A stretch of DNA of 64,000 nt from Closterium sp. Naga37s-1 (Eukaryota; Streptophyta; Zygnematophyceae; Desmidiales; Closteriaceae): NCBI GenBank assembly GCA_947471745.1, contig CANJKZ010000826.1:1957501-2021500 (forward strand), given 5' to 3'. The notes beneath the pieces were generated by a model, which saw nothing but the letters and a program-made list of their open reading frames with translations, was not told the DNA's origin and searched no databases. Each line of letters opens with the position of its first letter. Positions within the stretch are counted from its first letter, which is position 1. This document shows positions 1-10,570 of the stretch, piece after piece. The translations under genes were made by a program, and so were the position numbers.

Positions 1-757
1 GGTTGCTTTGTAGCGCCTGTGGAAGAAGGGGTCTTCGTCTTCCTTCCATCCCACCGGTACGTAAAGTTGGTTGTCATGTGGCGGGCTTTCCCGCAATGTG
101 ATTGGCTGATTCCAATCCTGCTCGTCTTCATCATACAGGTAGTAGTGATCTTCGGTGAGGGGATTATTCCAACCCTCTTCTGGCTCAAGGAGTCTTCCTT
201 GGATCTCGTTCTCTTCGTCAGGTTCAGCAGTGCGACGTCGTCGCGTCGCCATATTTGCGATGATGTTTCTAGGAGCTCCTGATTGAGGTCCTTGATTTTG
301 CTGATGTTGATGTTGTGCAGGAGGACGAGGTGTCTGATGCTGAGACTGAGGATGACAAGTGTCTTGTCGGCCGACCCAGTTGTTGTGGTGAGTGGAATTT
401 GGGTGGCGATAGTTGGATCGAGATTTGCATCGATCCGTTGAATGTCCGAAGACTTTGCATATTCTGCAATAGTGGCGCCTTGGTTGTCGTCGCTCTTCAT
501 GGTTGTCTGTGAAGAAGGCGAGGCGCTCTCGGCGCGGCGCGGAGCTTGTTCTGCTCGTCGATTCCATGTCCTGCTGTTCAGTCAGGAGAGCGGCACATAG
601 CTCGGCTTCTGAGATAATTCCTCGCTGTCGGAGTAGCGCTTTACAGGGCTTCCATTCTGGCTCAAGTCCTTGAAGGACTATGTTGACGAAAATCTCTTCC
701 AAGATTGCGCTCCCATGCTTCGTGATCTGGTCACGGATGTTGCGACAGCGGTTAATG
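1..757 (-). pseudogene. Copia Gag C-terminal half with zinc knuckle (element C3, runs off left edge)
   Basis: An open minus-strand frame without its own start runs from about 757 off the left edge. It reads as the end of a retrotransposon Gag: a UBN2-like stretch beginning YINRCRNIRDQ, then SEAELCAALLTEQQDME, then a perfect C-X2-C-X4-H-X4-C zinc knuckle (CRICKVFGHSTDRC, 427-468) of the kind that binds template RNA in the virus-like particle, then a Q/P-rich and acidic tail. Elements C and C2 show the same order (YISRCRE, SEAALCAEIHAEQQDMD, knuckle), so this is a third, more distant member of that family. The roughly 200 Gag residues that precede this part in C and C2 are missing here, so the copy is broken. 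Protease and pol would lie outside the window. Confidence 0.8.
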
Positions 758-1184
758 TAAGAATTCGCTCTCATTCTCACCGGCCGAAGGAGCAACAGGA
801 GCTGCTGAGACGGGAGTTGTGGTGAAACACCCCCCGGTAAGAAAATCAAGGCCAGTGCGTGGGCATGGCAACGCACTGGAAGGTGGCGGAGAAGCATGCA
901 GAGTGGAAGCTGGAGGGGCCTCCGTGCGAGAGTCAGAGGCCATTGTGGCAACTACAACACACTGCCTCGCTCTCGCCAACGAGGGTAAAATGAAGGACCG
1001 ACCCCTGATCATGCGGGGAGTGCGGGGGGGGTATCGTTGGGACGAGGCGCGATGCATGAACGTCTCCCTCTCCGCTGGAAGCTGCCATGCCATCCACCCC
1101 TGCTGACTCGACGCGCAGTCAGGGCAGTCGGTGTTGCAAATGCAGCTGTCTGCCATGCGCTGGCACGAATATGCCGAACCAGTT
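758..1184 (-). other. Unassigned stretch between the C3 gag fragment and element A
   Basis: No recognisable domain. On the minus strand a Pro/Ala/Ser-rich frame starting MASDSRTEAPP (about 942 leftwards) ends at 752 in a different frame from the gag fragment at 1-757. It could be a degenerate Gag N-terminus or leader of C3, because C and C2 Gag also begin with a short Pro/Ser/Thr-rich region. The right border near 1185 is where homology to the 3' untranslated tail of element A stops. Confidence 0.35.
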
Positions 1185-1213
1185 GGTATATATAGATCAC
1201 AGTACAAGCAAAG

Positions 1214-3904
1214 TCAAGAGGTAAGCAAGTGAGGCGAAGTAGGCACAAGACCTAGCATAGTACAAAAGCGCTGATGATCACAAGGCTTAAGTGCCTTGGT
1301 GAAGATATCAGCAGTGTTGGCCTGAGAGGCCACGTAAGCAAGGCGCAGCTGACCACGCTGCTGCAGCTCACGAGCAAGGAAGTAGCGAAGAGCAATGTGC
1401 TTCGTTATGTGCTCCAGTCTGTGCTCCCGACACAAGGCCAGCATGGCCTTGTTGTCTACGTACAGAACTGGAGGAGAACGAGGCGGCTCTCCCAGGTCAG
1501 TCAGCAGGTAGGTGAGCCAGCGTAACTCCTGTGCAGCCATGGCCCCAGCGTAGATCTCAGCCTCACAGCTGGAGCTGAGAACAGAAGACGAGCGGGTAGA
1601 CCGCCACGAAACAGAGCCGGAACCAAGGCTGAAGGTGTAACCCTGTGACGACCGCTGCGTAGCCAGGTCGTCAACCCAAGACGTGTCTGCATGACCAGTG
1701 AGGACCACTGAACTCCGCCCTCCAAGCACGAGCCCCATGCCCGACGTACTGCACAAGTAGCGCAACACCCTCTTCGCTGCAGCCATGTGCTCTGGTCGGT
1801 GTCTCCCAGGAGCAACATAGCGTGCCAAGATGCTAAGAGGGTAAGCCAGGTCAGGTCGAGTGCAGGTCATCAGGTACATGAGGCAACCAACAAGCTCTGG
1901 GTACGGGCCACTCGGCTCTACGGACTCATCCGAAGGCAGAGCTGAGAGCGAGTGGCGAGTAGACAGAGGAGTGGCCTGAGGCGAGGAGTGCGTGAAGTCG
2001 AAGCGCTGAAGGACCTGCTGCACCATGTGTGACTGAGTCAGGGTAATGGTGTGCCGTGCTCTGTCCCGGGTGATCTGCAAGCCAAGATAGCTGCGCAGTT
2101 CACCCAGGTCTGTGCACGTGTGTCTCTTCTGCAGCTCGGACTTCACGTGGGCGAGTCCAGCAGTGTCAGCAGTAGCAAAGACCAAGTCGTCGACGTACAC
2201 GAGGATGTAGAACGGCGGCAAAGAGGTGTCGGTGCGTAGAAACAGCGACGGGTCGGCAGTAGAAGGAGCAAACCCAAGTGCCGCAAGTGTAGTCCTCAGT
2301 GTGTCGTGCCACTCACGGGGCGCCTGGCGGAGACCGTAGACTGGCCGCCGGAGGCTCCACTGGGTACCAGGAGGAAACGAGCCAGTGAAGCCAGGTGGAC
2401 GGCGCAGCCAGATCTCCTCGTGCGGGCTGCCCTGTAGGAAAGCAGTGCTGAAGTCAAGAGAGTGAAGCTCGTAGTCGCGCTGAGCGGCTATGTGCAGCAG
2501 TACCCGAAGAGTGGTCATCTTCGGGGTGGGAGAGAAGGTCTAAAAGTAGTCAACTCCCTGCCGCTGACTGAAGCCTCGAGCCACGTAACGCGCCTTGAAG
2601 ACAGGCGGAGAACCCGGCGGCCGCTTCACCCTGAAAATCCACATGCCACTGACGATGTTCGCCCCAGGTGGGGGAACCTCGTCGACGTAGGTGCCTGTGG
2701 ACTTCCAGGAAGCCATCTCTGTGTCCATGGCTAACTGCCACTGAGAGGAGTAGGGACCCTCTATCGCCTCTGCGTAAGAGCGCGGAGTCGGGATGTCTGG
2801 TGCATCCGAGTCTCCCTCAGGGGCAACTAGCATGGACACGAGATAAGGTAAAGCAGCAGCAAAGCACTGGAACTGCTCCTGCTTGTCCTCAAGGACGTCC
2901 GTGCTAAGAGCACACTCACCCCCGACGGACGGAGGACAGACTCAGACTCAGACTCAGCAACAAGACTAGCGGCGTAGTCTAGACGACAGTGAGCAGCGAA
3001 GTCGACAAGCTCAGTAACTAAGGCAGACGCAGCAGTGGACTCAAAGGAAGGGTCAGTGATAACAGTAGCCAGGAGACGCGTGACAGTAGGACTGGCAGCA
3101 CGAAGGGAGTCAGACGCCGGGTCAGCAAGAGCAGAAAGAGAGGACTCAGGAGGAGACGGCAAAGGGACACGCTGTGGAGCAGTGGAAAGACGCAGTGCCA
3201 TCTGGTGCGTGCCCGGGACCAGAAGGACGCTGACGTGGAACACGACGACCAGTGCGAGCAGCACGAACAGGAGACGCAGGACGCGACTCAGGCTCACGAC
3301 GCTCAGCAAGACCTCCAGTAGGACCAGTGTAGGGAGAAGGAGCAGGCGGTGGGGAGGCCAGCGGTAACTGTGACTCGGACTGGACAGGAGGTGGACACTC
3401 TAAGGAAGGAGCAGGACCAGAAGAAGGCGGAAGACCAAGAACCTGCTCAAGGAGCGGAACGAAGTACGGCCGCGGCCGCGCAGCGCCTCCAGAACCAGCA
3501 GGGACAGCACCAGCACCCCCAGTGTCAGCTCCAACTCCAGCAGCACCACCAGCTCCAGTAGCGCCAACTCCAGCACCCACAGGAGCACCGGCTCCAGCAG
3601 CACCTCCAGCTCCAGTACCTCCAGCAGCTCCACCTCCAGCAGGACCACCGGAAGACGCAGCAGCTCCGGCCCCAGTACCTCCAGCAGCACCGCCAGCTCC
3701 AGCTCCGCCAGGAGCTCCAGCACCAGTAGTACCACCAGGCCCAGCAGCTCCAGTACCTCCAGTACGAGCACCTCCGGGACCCGTGGCTCCAGCACCCCCA
3801 GTAGCAGTAGAACCTCCAGCACCGACAGCACCACCAGCTCCAGCAGCACGGCTCCAACGCCGAGCAAACCACTCGCGCAGCTCCTGTGAGGAGGGTAGCT
3901 CCCG
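1214..3904 (-). pseudogene. Element A reverse transcriptase and RNase H, broken frames
   Basis: Pieces on the minus strand in at least three frames. The linker after integrase ends with the conserved RPRPYFVPLLEQVLGLP. The RT N-terminus is at 2540-2839 (SYAEAIEGPYSSQW, then a frame starting WIFRVKRPPG), and RT plus RNase H at 1214-2518. The polymerase motif YVDDLVFATAD is at about 2184-2197. RNase H carries SSCEAEIYAGAMAAQELRW and VDNKAM and ends NTADIFTKAL, the usual copia C-terminus. Damage includes an in-frame stop near 2540 (glutamine codon to TAG, within YFQTFSPTPK of its relatives) and frame changes near 2830 and 3200. These enzymes copy element RNA into DNA in cytoplasmic particles. 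This copy cannot make them. Confidence 0.85.
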
Positions 3905-5173
3905 TCAAGACGAAGCACCCGAAGGACCTCCAGGCCCAGCTCCGTCAGGCTCCGCACCCCCAGACTCAGCAACCCCAGGCTCAGCACCCCCAGACCCAGC
4001 ACCCCAAGGCTCCGCACGCTCAGGCTCAGCACCCCCAGACCCAGCACCCCCAGGCTCCGCACGCTCAGGCTCAGCACCCCCAGACCCAGCACCCCCAGGC
4101 TCCGCACGCTCAGGCTCAGCACCCCCAGACCCGGCACCCGCAGGCTCAGCACCCCTAGCAGCACCAGAGTCAACAGCTACCTCGACAGGCTCAACCGCGT
4201 CTACCTGGGACACACCTGAGGGGGCAGGACCCTGGGGGGGGAGGGGGTCTACCGGGGGGGGACCTGGCGCGAGGAAGAGCGGCGGGGGGGGAAGGGGAGC
4301 AGTGCGGTAGGGGAAGAGACAGTAGTAAGGAACCGACTCGTCAAACGTGACGTCCTGAGAGGACAGAACACGGCGCGAGGTGGGGTGGTAAAACTGCCAA
4401 CCAGGCGCGTCAGGGGGGAAGCCAAGGAAGACGCAGGGAACAGCACGGGAGGACAGCTTGTCCGCAGACAAGTCGCGGACGAAAGCTCGAGATCCCCAGA
4501 CACGGAACGCAGACGCATCGCCAACCTTCCCCGTCCACCGCAGAGTAGGGGAGGTCTCCGGCACTGAGACCCGGGGCTGAAGGTTGATCTGATGCGCCGC
4601 GTACTGAACCGCGAACGGCCACAGAAAATGGGGGGCAGCCGCATGGATCATGGACGTACGAGCGACGTCCATGACCATGCCAATGCGGCGCTCAGCAATC
4701 CCATTTTGCTGTGGAGAGGCCGGAAGCGTGAACGTCTGGCGGATGCCCTCCACACGACAGAAGGCTCGCAGGAGGTCGGAGGAAAACTCTCCACCCCTGT
4801 CGGAGTGCAGACGCAGAACAGGAAAGTCCGAGTCGAAACTCTCTCTGAGCTGGAGACAGGCAGCGCGGATCCAGTCAATCAACACCTCAGTGACCTCACC
4901 CTTGCGGCGCAAGGGGAAGACTGTGGTGTAACGCGAGTAGTCGTCAACCACCAGCAGGAAGTAACGCTCGTGACCCTGTCCACGGACGCGGCCTGGGCCC
5001 CACACGTCCATGTGGAGAGTCTGCAGCGGAGCCTCTGTCGGAGGAAACTCGGAGGAGTGAGGAGCGGCGCGCTGCCGCCCCTCGACGCAGGGAACGCAAG
5101 TAGGGGCAGGCCCCGGGGGAAGGGGAGGGAGGGACCAGGGGAGACCAGAGATAAGGACACGGGAGGCCACGCC
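3905..5173 (-). pseudogene. Element A integrase core and repeat linker
   Basis: Minus-strand frame of about 420 residues reading as a copia integrase: zinc-site cysteines in CVPC, then HMDVWGPGRVRG, LHSDRGGEF and NGIAERRIG carrying the catalytic D, D and E, and the GKVGDASAFRVWGSRAFV block. It is cut from the upstream gag-protease frame by a stop at 5174-5176 inside the HHCC zinc domain (LGHPSLPRL, then stop). It ends at another stop at 3905, just before an ELREWF motif. Its last third is a 45-bp tandem repeat (3940-4150) coding a Gly/Ala/Glu/Pro linker. Integrase would insert the cDNA into host DNA. The flanking stops make this copy non-functional. Confidence 0.85.
3940..4150 (-). repeat. 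45-bp coding tandem repeat in the A integrase-RT linker
   Basis: Several near-identical 45-bp units coding a 15-residue ERAEPGGAGSGGAEP-type repeat. Equivalent positions in B, D and G hold different versions of a GAEPGGAE repeat, so the linker changes quickly in both length and sequence. Confidence 0.8.
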
Positions 5174-6568
5174 TCAGAGACGAGGCAGGGAGGGGTGACC
5201 AAGGCGGTGGTGCCAGAGGAGAGTCTGGTGAGACAGGAGACGACACGAGCAGGGGGCAGACTCAGGACCAGACCTTGACGCTGCAGCAAACACCTGACCC
5301 GACGCAGCTACCTGGCCAGCCGCAGGAACCGGAGGAGACTCGGTAGTCAGTGTGTACAGGCTCGACCCCGGCTGACGGGTAAACGTGGCCAAGTGTCGGC
5401 CCGTCCGAGCACACGTGCAGTGGGTCACTCGCTGACTCGCAGGAGTGAACTGGTCAACCCCCCCATCCTGTAGGTCAGCACCACTCACCAAGTTCGTGGA
5501 GAACGAGGGGAGGTAAAGACCTGACAGGGAGCCAAAAGGGGCCGCCGGACACGGTAGGACAGTGGAGTAGTGGGCAAGGACAGGACCCCCTGAGGGGTCT
5601 GCCAGGGAGACTGCAAACGGCTGACTAAGCGGCGTGAGTGTGGTGCGGTCTCGAAAGAAGGAGCGGGAGGCCCCTGAGTCAAGAGTGAAGGTGTGTAAGA
5701 CCGCAGCAGGCGTGGCACCAGAGAGAGCAGACGCACCAGCACCTGGAGCAGGAGACTCACTAGCGCCTAGAGCAGTAGCCTCACCGACACCTGGAGCAGG
5801 AGACGCACGAGCACCTAGAGCAGCAGCCTCACCAGTACCTAGAGCAGCAGACTGGATACCGGGGTCAGGCGGCACACACAGGTAACAGGCACCCGCAGCA
5901 CTAGTAGGCAATGCATACATGGCAGTGAGGATAGCATCATAGTCAAGAGCATAGATATCTACCCTCTGCCCAAGTAGCTCCACCCAGTCGGGGAGCTCAG
6001 CCGCGTCGCCAAACTCTGTACGCCAGGCGTCGCTCAGACGGGCGAAGCAGCGGGACTCTGTGTGACCAAACGTCCCGCAAGGCTGACCAGTCCGAGCACC
6101 AGTGCAAATGACGTACGGGCAGCGAGCAGTACTCCGTGGCCCTCCACGCTGGGCGTACCACTCACGAAGCTGCTGGGGCGAAAGAACCGCGCGCAGACGA
6201 CGCTGCAGCTGCACCTGGCCACTACAAGAAGCTCCCAAACTACTCACTCCAGGACGACTCCCACTACGGCCACCCCGACAACCCCAACTAGCGTACCACT
6301 CACGAAGCTGCTGGGGCGTGAGGGACTCATGCGGACGTCGCTGGAGCTGCATCTGGCCACCGCCAGGAGCAGCAGTAGCAGTAGTAGCCGCAGTAGCAGC
6401 AGTAGCAGCAGTATTAGCAGTAGCAGGAGTAGCCGTAGTAGTAGCAGTAGCAGCAGTAGCAGTAGTAGCAGTAGTAGCAGCGCGGCCACCCCTACAACCC
6501 CAACTAGTGAACCACTCACGAAGCTGTTGGGGCCTGAGGGACTCACGCGGACGGCGCTGGAGCTGCAT
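5174..6568 (-). pseudogene. Element A nucleocapsid-like Gag end and protease
   Basis: Minus-strand frame of about 464 residues. It begins with three copies of a module containing L-x-P-Q-Q-L-R-E-W-(F/Y), separated by runs of Ala/Thr coded by an AGC/AGT microsatellite. Then comes a cysteine-histidine cluster of the form C-X13-C-X4-H-X4-C (last part CGTFGHTESRC), the conserved block SDAWRTEFGDAAELPDW, and an aspartic protease site LDSGASRSFF with the following LADPSGGPV. The end reaches the integrase zinc domain (LLWHHRLGHPS). No capsid-like domain such as the one in element B (MATPSVLAFD onward) is found upstream, where only minisatellites occur. The frame ends at a stop that is a codon for arginine in relatives. 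Confidence 0.8.
6363..6480. repeat. AGC/AGT microsatellite inside the element A gag frame
   Basis: Imperfect trinucleotide run (agcagtagcagtag type) coding alternating Thr/Ala between two PQQLREWY modules. A second short run is at 6583-6650. Element G has a similar run at 51690-51775, in the same position before its first module. Confidence 0.85.
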
Positions 6569-6719
6569 CTGGCCACGCCAGGAGCAGCAGTAGCAGTAGA
6601 AAGAGCAGTAGCAGCAAGAGCAGCAGTAACAGCAGTACGGGCAGGGCAGTGCTCACCAGTGGCGAGAAGGGCAGGCGTACGACAGCGGCAACGGCGAGGC
6701 CGCTACCACTGCAGGGCGA

Positions 6720-7190
6720 GGGCTCCGCGGCAGCTGCAGGGGCGGATGCTCCAGGGGCGGCTGCTCCAGGGGCCAGGGGCGGCTGCTGCAGGGGCGGCTG
6801 CTCCAGGGGCCAGGGGCGGCTGCTGCAGGGGCCAGGGGCGGCTGCTGCAGGGGCCAGGGGCGGCTGCTGCAGGGGCGGCTGCTCTAGGGGCCAGGGGCGG
6901 CTGCTGCAGGGGCGGCTGCTCCAGGGGCCAGGGGCTGCTGCTACAGGGGCGGCTGCTCCAGGGGCCAGGGGCGGCTGCTGCAGGGGCGGCTGCTCCAGGG
7001 GCCAGGGGCGGATGCTGCAGGGGCGGCTGCTCCAGTGGCCAGGGGCGGCTGCTGCAGGGGCGCTGCTCCAAGGGTCAGGGGCGGCTGCTGTAGGGGCGGC
7101 TGCTCCAGGGGCCAGGGGCGGCTGCTGCAGGGGCGGCTGCTGCAAGGGCGGCTGCTCCAGGGGCCAGGGGCGGCTGCTGCAGGGGGGGGG
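6720..7190. repeat. GC-rich composite minisatellite in the element A leader
   Basis: Composite units built from gctgctgcaggggcgg and gctgctccaggggcca. Long reading frames stay open on both strands only because the units lack stop codons. I do not regard these frames as genes. Confidence 0.85.
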
Positions 7191-7479
7191 GCAGGGGCGG
7201 CCGTCCGAAGGTCGGGCGCGGGTTAGGGCAGGGCGCCGCGGCGGGCAGGGGCGGCGCCGCGCGGGTCCCGCAGGGGCGTCGCGACGAGCGGGGGCGACGC
7301 CCGGGTCCCGTTGGGGCGTCACGACGCGCAGGAGCCGCGCCTCGCGGGTCCCGCAGGGGCGTCGCGACGAGGCGAGTGCGACGCGCGGGTCCCGCTGAGG
7401 CGTCGCGACGAGGCAGGGGCGACACCCGGGTGGCGACGGGGCGGGGCCGCGACTGGCGACGGGGCGGGGCCGCTACGGG

Positions 7480-7770
7480 CAGCGGGGCGGGGCCGCGAAG
7501 GGGGCCGCTAAGGGGCCGCGAAGGGGCCGCGAAGGGGCCGCGAAGGGGGCCGCTAAGGGGCCGCGAAGGGGCCGCGAAGGGGCCGCGAAGGGGCCGCGAA
7601 GGGGCCGCGAAGGGGCCGCTAAGGGGCCGCGAAGGGGCCGCGAAGGGGCCGCGAAGGGGGGCCGCTAAGGGGCCGCGAAGCGGCCGCTAAGGGGCCGTGA
7701 AGGGGCCGCGAAGGGGCCGCAAAGAGGGGCCGCGACGGGCCTCAGGAGCAGGGCAGGCCGCTAAGGGGCC
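7480..7770. repeat. 12-bp minisatellite in the element A leader
   Basis: Around twenty copies of ggggccgcgaag and variants, between the composite repeat and the primer-binding site. The array is GC-only apart from single adenines and is found only in this element. Confidence 0.85.
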
Positions 7771-7834
7771 GCGAAAGGGTAGGGCAGGTCAGAGCGCGAA
7801 GCGCGCTTCGGGCAGGTTAGGAAAAAAAAAAAAA

Positions 7835-7890
7835 AAATGGTGGGCCCTTAGGAAGAAACAGTCCCACTAGGGAACCCGCTCTATACCAAA
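7835..7890 (-). promoter_or_regulatory. Element A primer-binding site, weak hairpin and GGGCCC palindrome
   Basis: Read on the minus strand, the LTR end is followed by TGGTATAGAGC, a one-base-deleted match to the initiator-Met primer site TGGTATCAGAGC. Next come the arms TCCC and GGGA of a short hairpin, then GGGCCCACC and a run of T. The same order occurs in B, D', E and G. Confidence 0.6.
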
Positions 7891-8013
7891 TGAAGAAAGA
7901 GGAATGAGAATGACTAAGGAAGAAGTGGGTACAAGTAGGAAACCTAGAAGTGTTGTACCCTATAGTGTCTACCCCACTACAGCCTAGATAGACTAAAGCA
8001 TATGAGTTTGACA
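7891..8013 (-). repeat. 5' LTR of element A (123 bp)
   Basis: Read on the minus strand it starts TGTCAAACTC and ends CTTCA. It contains the core shared by all short LTRs here: a GTAGTGGGGTAG block and a GGGTACAACA block. There is no partner LTR in the window. Confidence 0.8.
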
Positions 8014-8015
8014 CA

Positions 8016-8388
8016 TGTTACAATCCCAAGTGGGACTTAGCAAAGGATCGCTCAGGGTTGATCGCAGAGTAGTGTTTGCAGCGGAAGTTTGAATCTCCGG
8101 TCAGAGTGAATGTAAATGACTGAGTTGATAAAAACATGCATACGTCGGGTTTATATAAGAGTACAGGGGAATATGAAAAGACCTAGACTAGCCATGTACT
8201 CTAAGGGGTACATTTCCTTATTGCAGCGAAATTCAAGCCGTGCGGCGCGGGAACCCGTTTCAAACATGTTCCCGCTCTTTTCACTTCAAATGTTTCTGCC
8301 TGCATCGCTCTTGGTCAGACGGTTGCTGCGTCGCTTCGACTCTTCTGACTCCTCGACTTCGTACTCGGTAGAGTCGGCTCCTGCAACA
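8016..8388 (-). repeat. C-family LTR-like sequence (probable 5' LTR of C3)
   Basis: The stretch begins TGTTAC and ends GCAACA. It shares a block with the C and C2 LTRs: tataagagtacaggggaat here against tataagagtacaagggaat there, plus an AGCGGAAG block. The orientation fits the minus-strand C-family gag fragment at 1-757, with element A inserted between them. Overall similarity is low, so the borders are tentative. Confidence 0.5.
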
Positions 8389-8577
8389 TACAGGAATGCC
8401 TTCTCATAAAGCTTCATATCGTAACAACCCTGATAAAATCAGCCCTGCGATAATCGCATGTGACGTTGCACGGTTTCGCCCAACGACGAATTTTGTGATC
8501 GCGTCAAATGAGAAATATCGTCGTCAGAATGCGACCCCGTCGCACATACTCAACTACAGTACTGTAGCAACTGCAAA

Positions 8578-8628
8578 TTTAACAACTTTTCCGGATCGGC
8601 CTGCAAATCGGCCACCAAAGTTGTTAAA
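8578..8628. repeat. 12-bp perfect inverted repeat (hairpin)
   Basis: Arms TTTAACAACTTT (8578-8589) and AAAGTTGTTAAA (8617-8628) enclose a 27-base loop containing two copies of ATCGGCC. It could form a hairpin or be a remnant of a tiny inverted-repeat element. No flanking duplication was recognised. Confidence 0.7.
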
Positions 8629-9112
8629 TCTCCAAAACTGAAAATGGTGGCTGAAAAAGAGTCGACTCTGAATTGGTCACCTCGTCGTTGTTCGCGAAAA
8701 ATATGACGACCATTTGGTCGTCGAAAATTCGGCCACACCCCATTTTCGGAACTGTGAGGGGATTTAACACGCCCTAAATGATCCTCGTTTTAGACATTAG
8801 TAGGGCATTTCTGTAGTTTTCCAGTCTGTACAACCCACGGCCTAAATTTTGTCGCGTCATTTGGAAAACATGGTTCGCGGGCTGGAGATTTCGTAGGTCT
8901 GGTATACACTCGTGCCGAGCCTGGACCGTCCAAGCCTAACCGTCCCGACAAACAAGGTGTGGTAACCCTCATCCTTCTCGACCCTTCTTTGCCGAGTCTT
9001 GGCTCCCTGATTCCGCCTCTCCAAGTTGGTTGCATCTCACAACCCTGCTTCGAAGGTGGAATCACAATTCCTCTAGTTTTGCGAGTCTTGCTCTACCGCT
9101 TCTGGAGGGGTG

Positions 9113-9121
9113 TTAGGGTTT
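9113..9121 (-). promoter_or_regulatory. Telo-box-like motif upstream of the hnRNP start
   Basis: TTAGGGTTT is the complement of AAACCCTAA. It lies 25 bases before the ATG, probably in the 5' untranslated region. In plants this motif is common near the start of genes for translation and RNA handling. Function here is inferred. Confidence 0.4.
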
Positions 9122-9145
9122 CCTCCATCCCTCCGTTTGCCAGGC

Positions 9146-10570
9146 ATGGATTCAGACCCAGGAAAGCTTTTTATTGGGGGTATCTCATGGGACACGACGG
9201 AGGATAGGCTGAACGAGTACTTCCAGACGTACGGAGAGGTTAAAGAGGCGGTGATCATGAAGGATCGGATGACGGGCAAATCTCGCGGTTTTGGTTTCGT
9301 CGTGTTTACCGACCCTGAAGTGGCGGATCGCGTGCTTAACGAGAAGCATACTATCGATGGCAGACAGGTCCGGCTTAGATTAGTCAGAATTGCTCTCGCA
9401 TTTTCGGTAGTTCGCTATCAGTACTTGCCGTGGCGACTTTGATTAATCTGCCTCCCTATCATTGCTCAATGCAGCTATTTCAGCAGTTTTTTAGTGCCGT
9501 TTAGCTGTAAGACTTAAGCTGGTGGCTTTTCTATGTCCTTCGTCTTTGGTTCTTAGGTGGAAGCTAAAAAAGCTGTTCCTCGAGACGAGCAGAATCCGCC
9601 GAAAGAATCCGATGCTTCTCAAGGCAATGCGTCAGGAGAACAAGCAGCAGCAGGAGCCGATGGCGACGGCGGTGAGCAGCCTTCCCAAACGCAGCCATCC
9701 CAGTCGACAAAGAAGATCTTTGTCGGCGGGCTTGCGTCAACCGTCACAGAGGACGACTTCCGTCAATACTTCGAGCAGTTCGGCACGATCACGGACGTCG
9801 TCGTGATGTACGACCACAACACACAGCGGCCGCGCGGATTCGGCTTTATCACGTTCGATTCGGACGAAGCGGTTGAGCGCGTGTTGGAGAAAACGTTTCA
9901 CGAGCTCAAGGAGAAGAAGGTCGAGGTCAAGCGGGCCGTTCCAAAGGATAGCGCCGGCGGCGGTCGCGGCGGATATCGCGGCGGCTATGGCGCAAGGGGA
10001 GGGTACGGATATGGCGGGTACGGTGGCGGTGGGGGTTACGGCGGCGGCGGCGGCTACGGTTCTCGCGGCGATTCCCGGTACTCCGGCGGTTATGGAGGCG
10101 GCGGTCGCGGGTACGGCGGGTACGGCGGTGGCTATGGAGCGTACGGCGGGTATGGCGCTGGGATGAACGGGGGCGGATATGGCGGAGGGTACGGGTGGGG
10201 CGGCTACGGCGGAAGCGCTGGTGGTTACGAGGGAGGGTACGGGGCTGGCGGTTATGGCGGAAGCTCGGGTTACGGCGGATCTCCAGGCGGGTCCGGCTAT
10301 AGTGCAGCCGGCCGATCCCAATGGCCTGCTGGGTACGGCCAGGGGGGTGGGGGTGGTGGCTATGGCGGTGGCTCTGCGGGTGGTGCGTCTGGCTATGCGC
10401 AGGGAGGCAACTGGGCCGGATCTCAAGGTGCTTCGGGCGCCGCTGGCCAGGGCTACGGTTACGGTTACGGAGGGGCGGAAGGGTATGGCGCAGGGGCTGG
10501 CAGTGCATCGAAGCGGCGGAGGTTTGATACAGACTATGCACGGCGCGACTGGGGCTACTGGCAACAGTGA
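9146..10570 (+). CDS. Two-RRM glycine-rich hnRNP (plant RNP1-like)
   Basis: Join 9146-9367 and 9557-10570, giving 411 residues. RRM1 occupies about residues 6-80 (RNP2 LFIGGI at 8-13, RNP1 RGFGFVVF at 47-54). A Gln/Gly/Ala linker follows, then RRM2 at about 126-200 (IFVGGL at 128-133, RGFGFITF at 167-174, then KVEVKRAVPK). The C-terminal half is Gly/Tyr-rich (GGYGG and RGG runs) and ends with the basic SKRRRFDTDYARRD, a possible nuclear signal. The order and the phrases GGISWDT, EAKKAVPRD and MYDHNTQRPRGFGF match land-plant hnRNP1/RNP1 proteins, nuclear RNA binders in mRNA processing and export. The ATG at 9146 was chosen because it gives the family N-terminus DxGKLFIGGISWD. The Gly/Tyr-rich tail may phase-separate (inference). 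It is the only intact host gene in the window. Confidence 0.93.
9368..9556 (+). other. Intron of the hnRNP gene
   Basis: A 189-bp phase-0 intron between GACAG/GT and a pyrimidine-rich TTCTTAG end. Removing it joins DGRQ to VEAKKAVPR, the uninterrupted family sequence. The frame continues into the intron to a stop at 9440-9442, so a retained intron would give a truncated one-RRM protein. Confidence 0.88.

Larger units (their letters stand above)
1185..8013 (-). mobile_element. Element A: degenerate short-LTR Ty1/copia element, 3' end missing
   Basis: Minus-strand copia element in the order 5' LTR (7891-8013), leader minisatellites, truncated gag, protease, integrase, RT and RNase H. The pol stop is at 1214 and a short 3' tail ending near 1185 matches the tails of elements B and G. 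The polypurine tract and 3' LTR are absent, so the element is 3'-truncated. It lies against a C-family LTR (8016-8388), as if it had inserted at the LTR/primer-site border of C3. The bases CATGT at 8014-8018 would be its right target duplication, but the left copy is lost, so this cannot be confirmed. Confidence 0.85.
8389..9145 (+). other. Upstream region of the hnRNP gene
   Basis: Non-repetitive DNA of lower GC than the surrounding transposons. I see no coding region. It holds a 12-bp inverted repeat (8578-8628) and, close to the start codon, a telo-box-like motif (9113-9121). It should contain the promoter and 5' untranslated region, but I see no clear TATA box at a convincing distance. 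Confidence 0.5.

Noticed and set aside
6543..7400. Long proline- or glycine-rich open frames on both strands in the element A leader
   Set aside because: They are translations of GC minisatellites that lack stop codons in any frame; no domain, and opposite strands are equally open.
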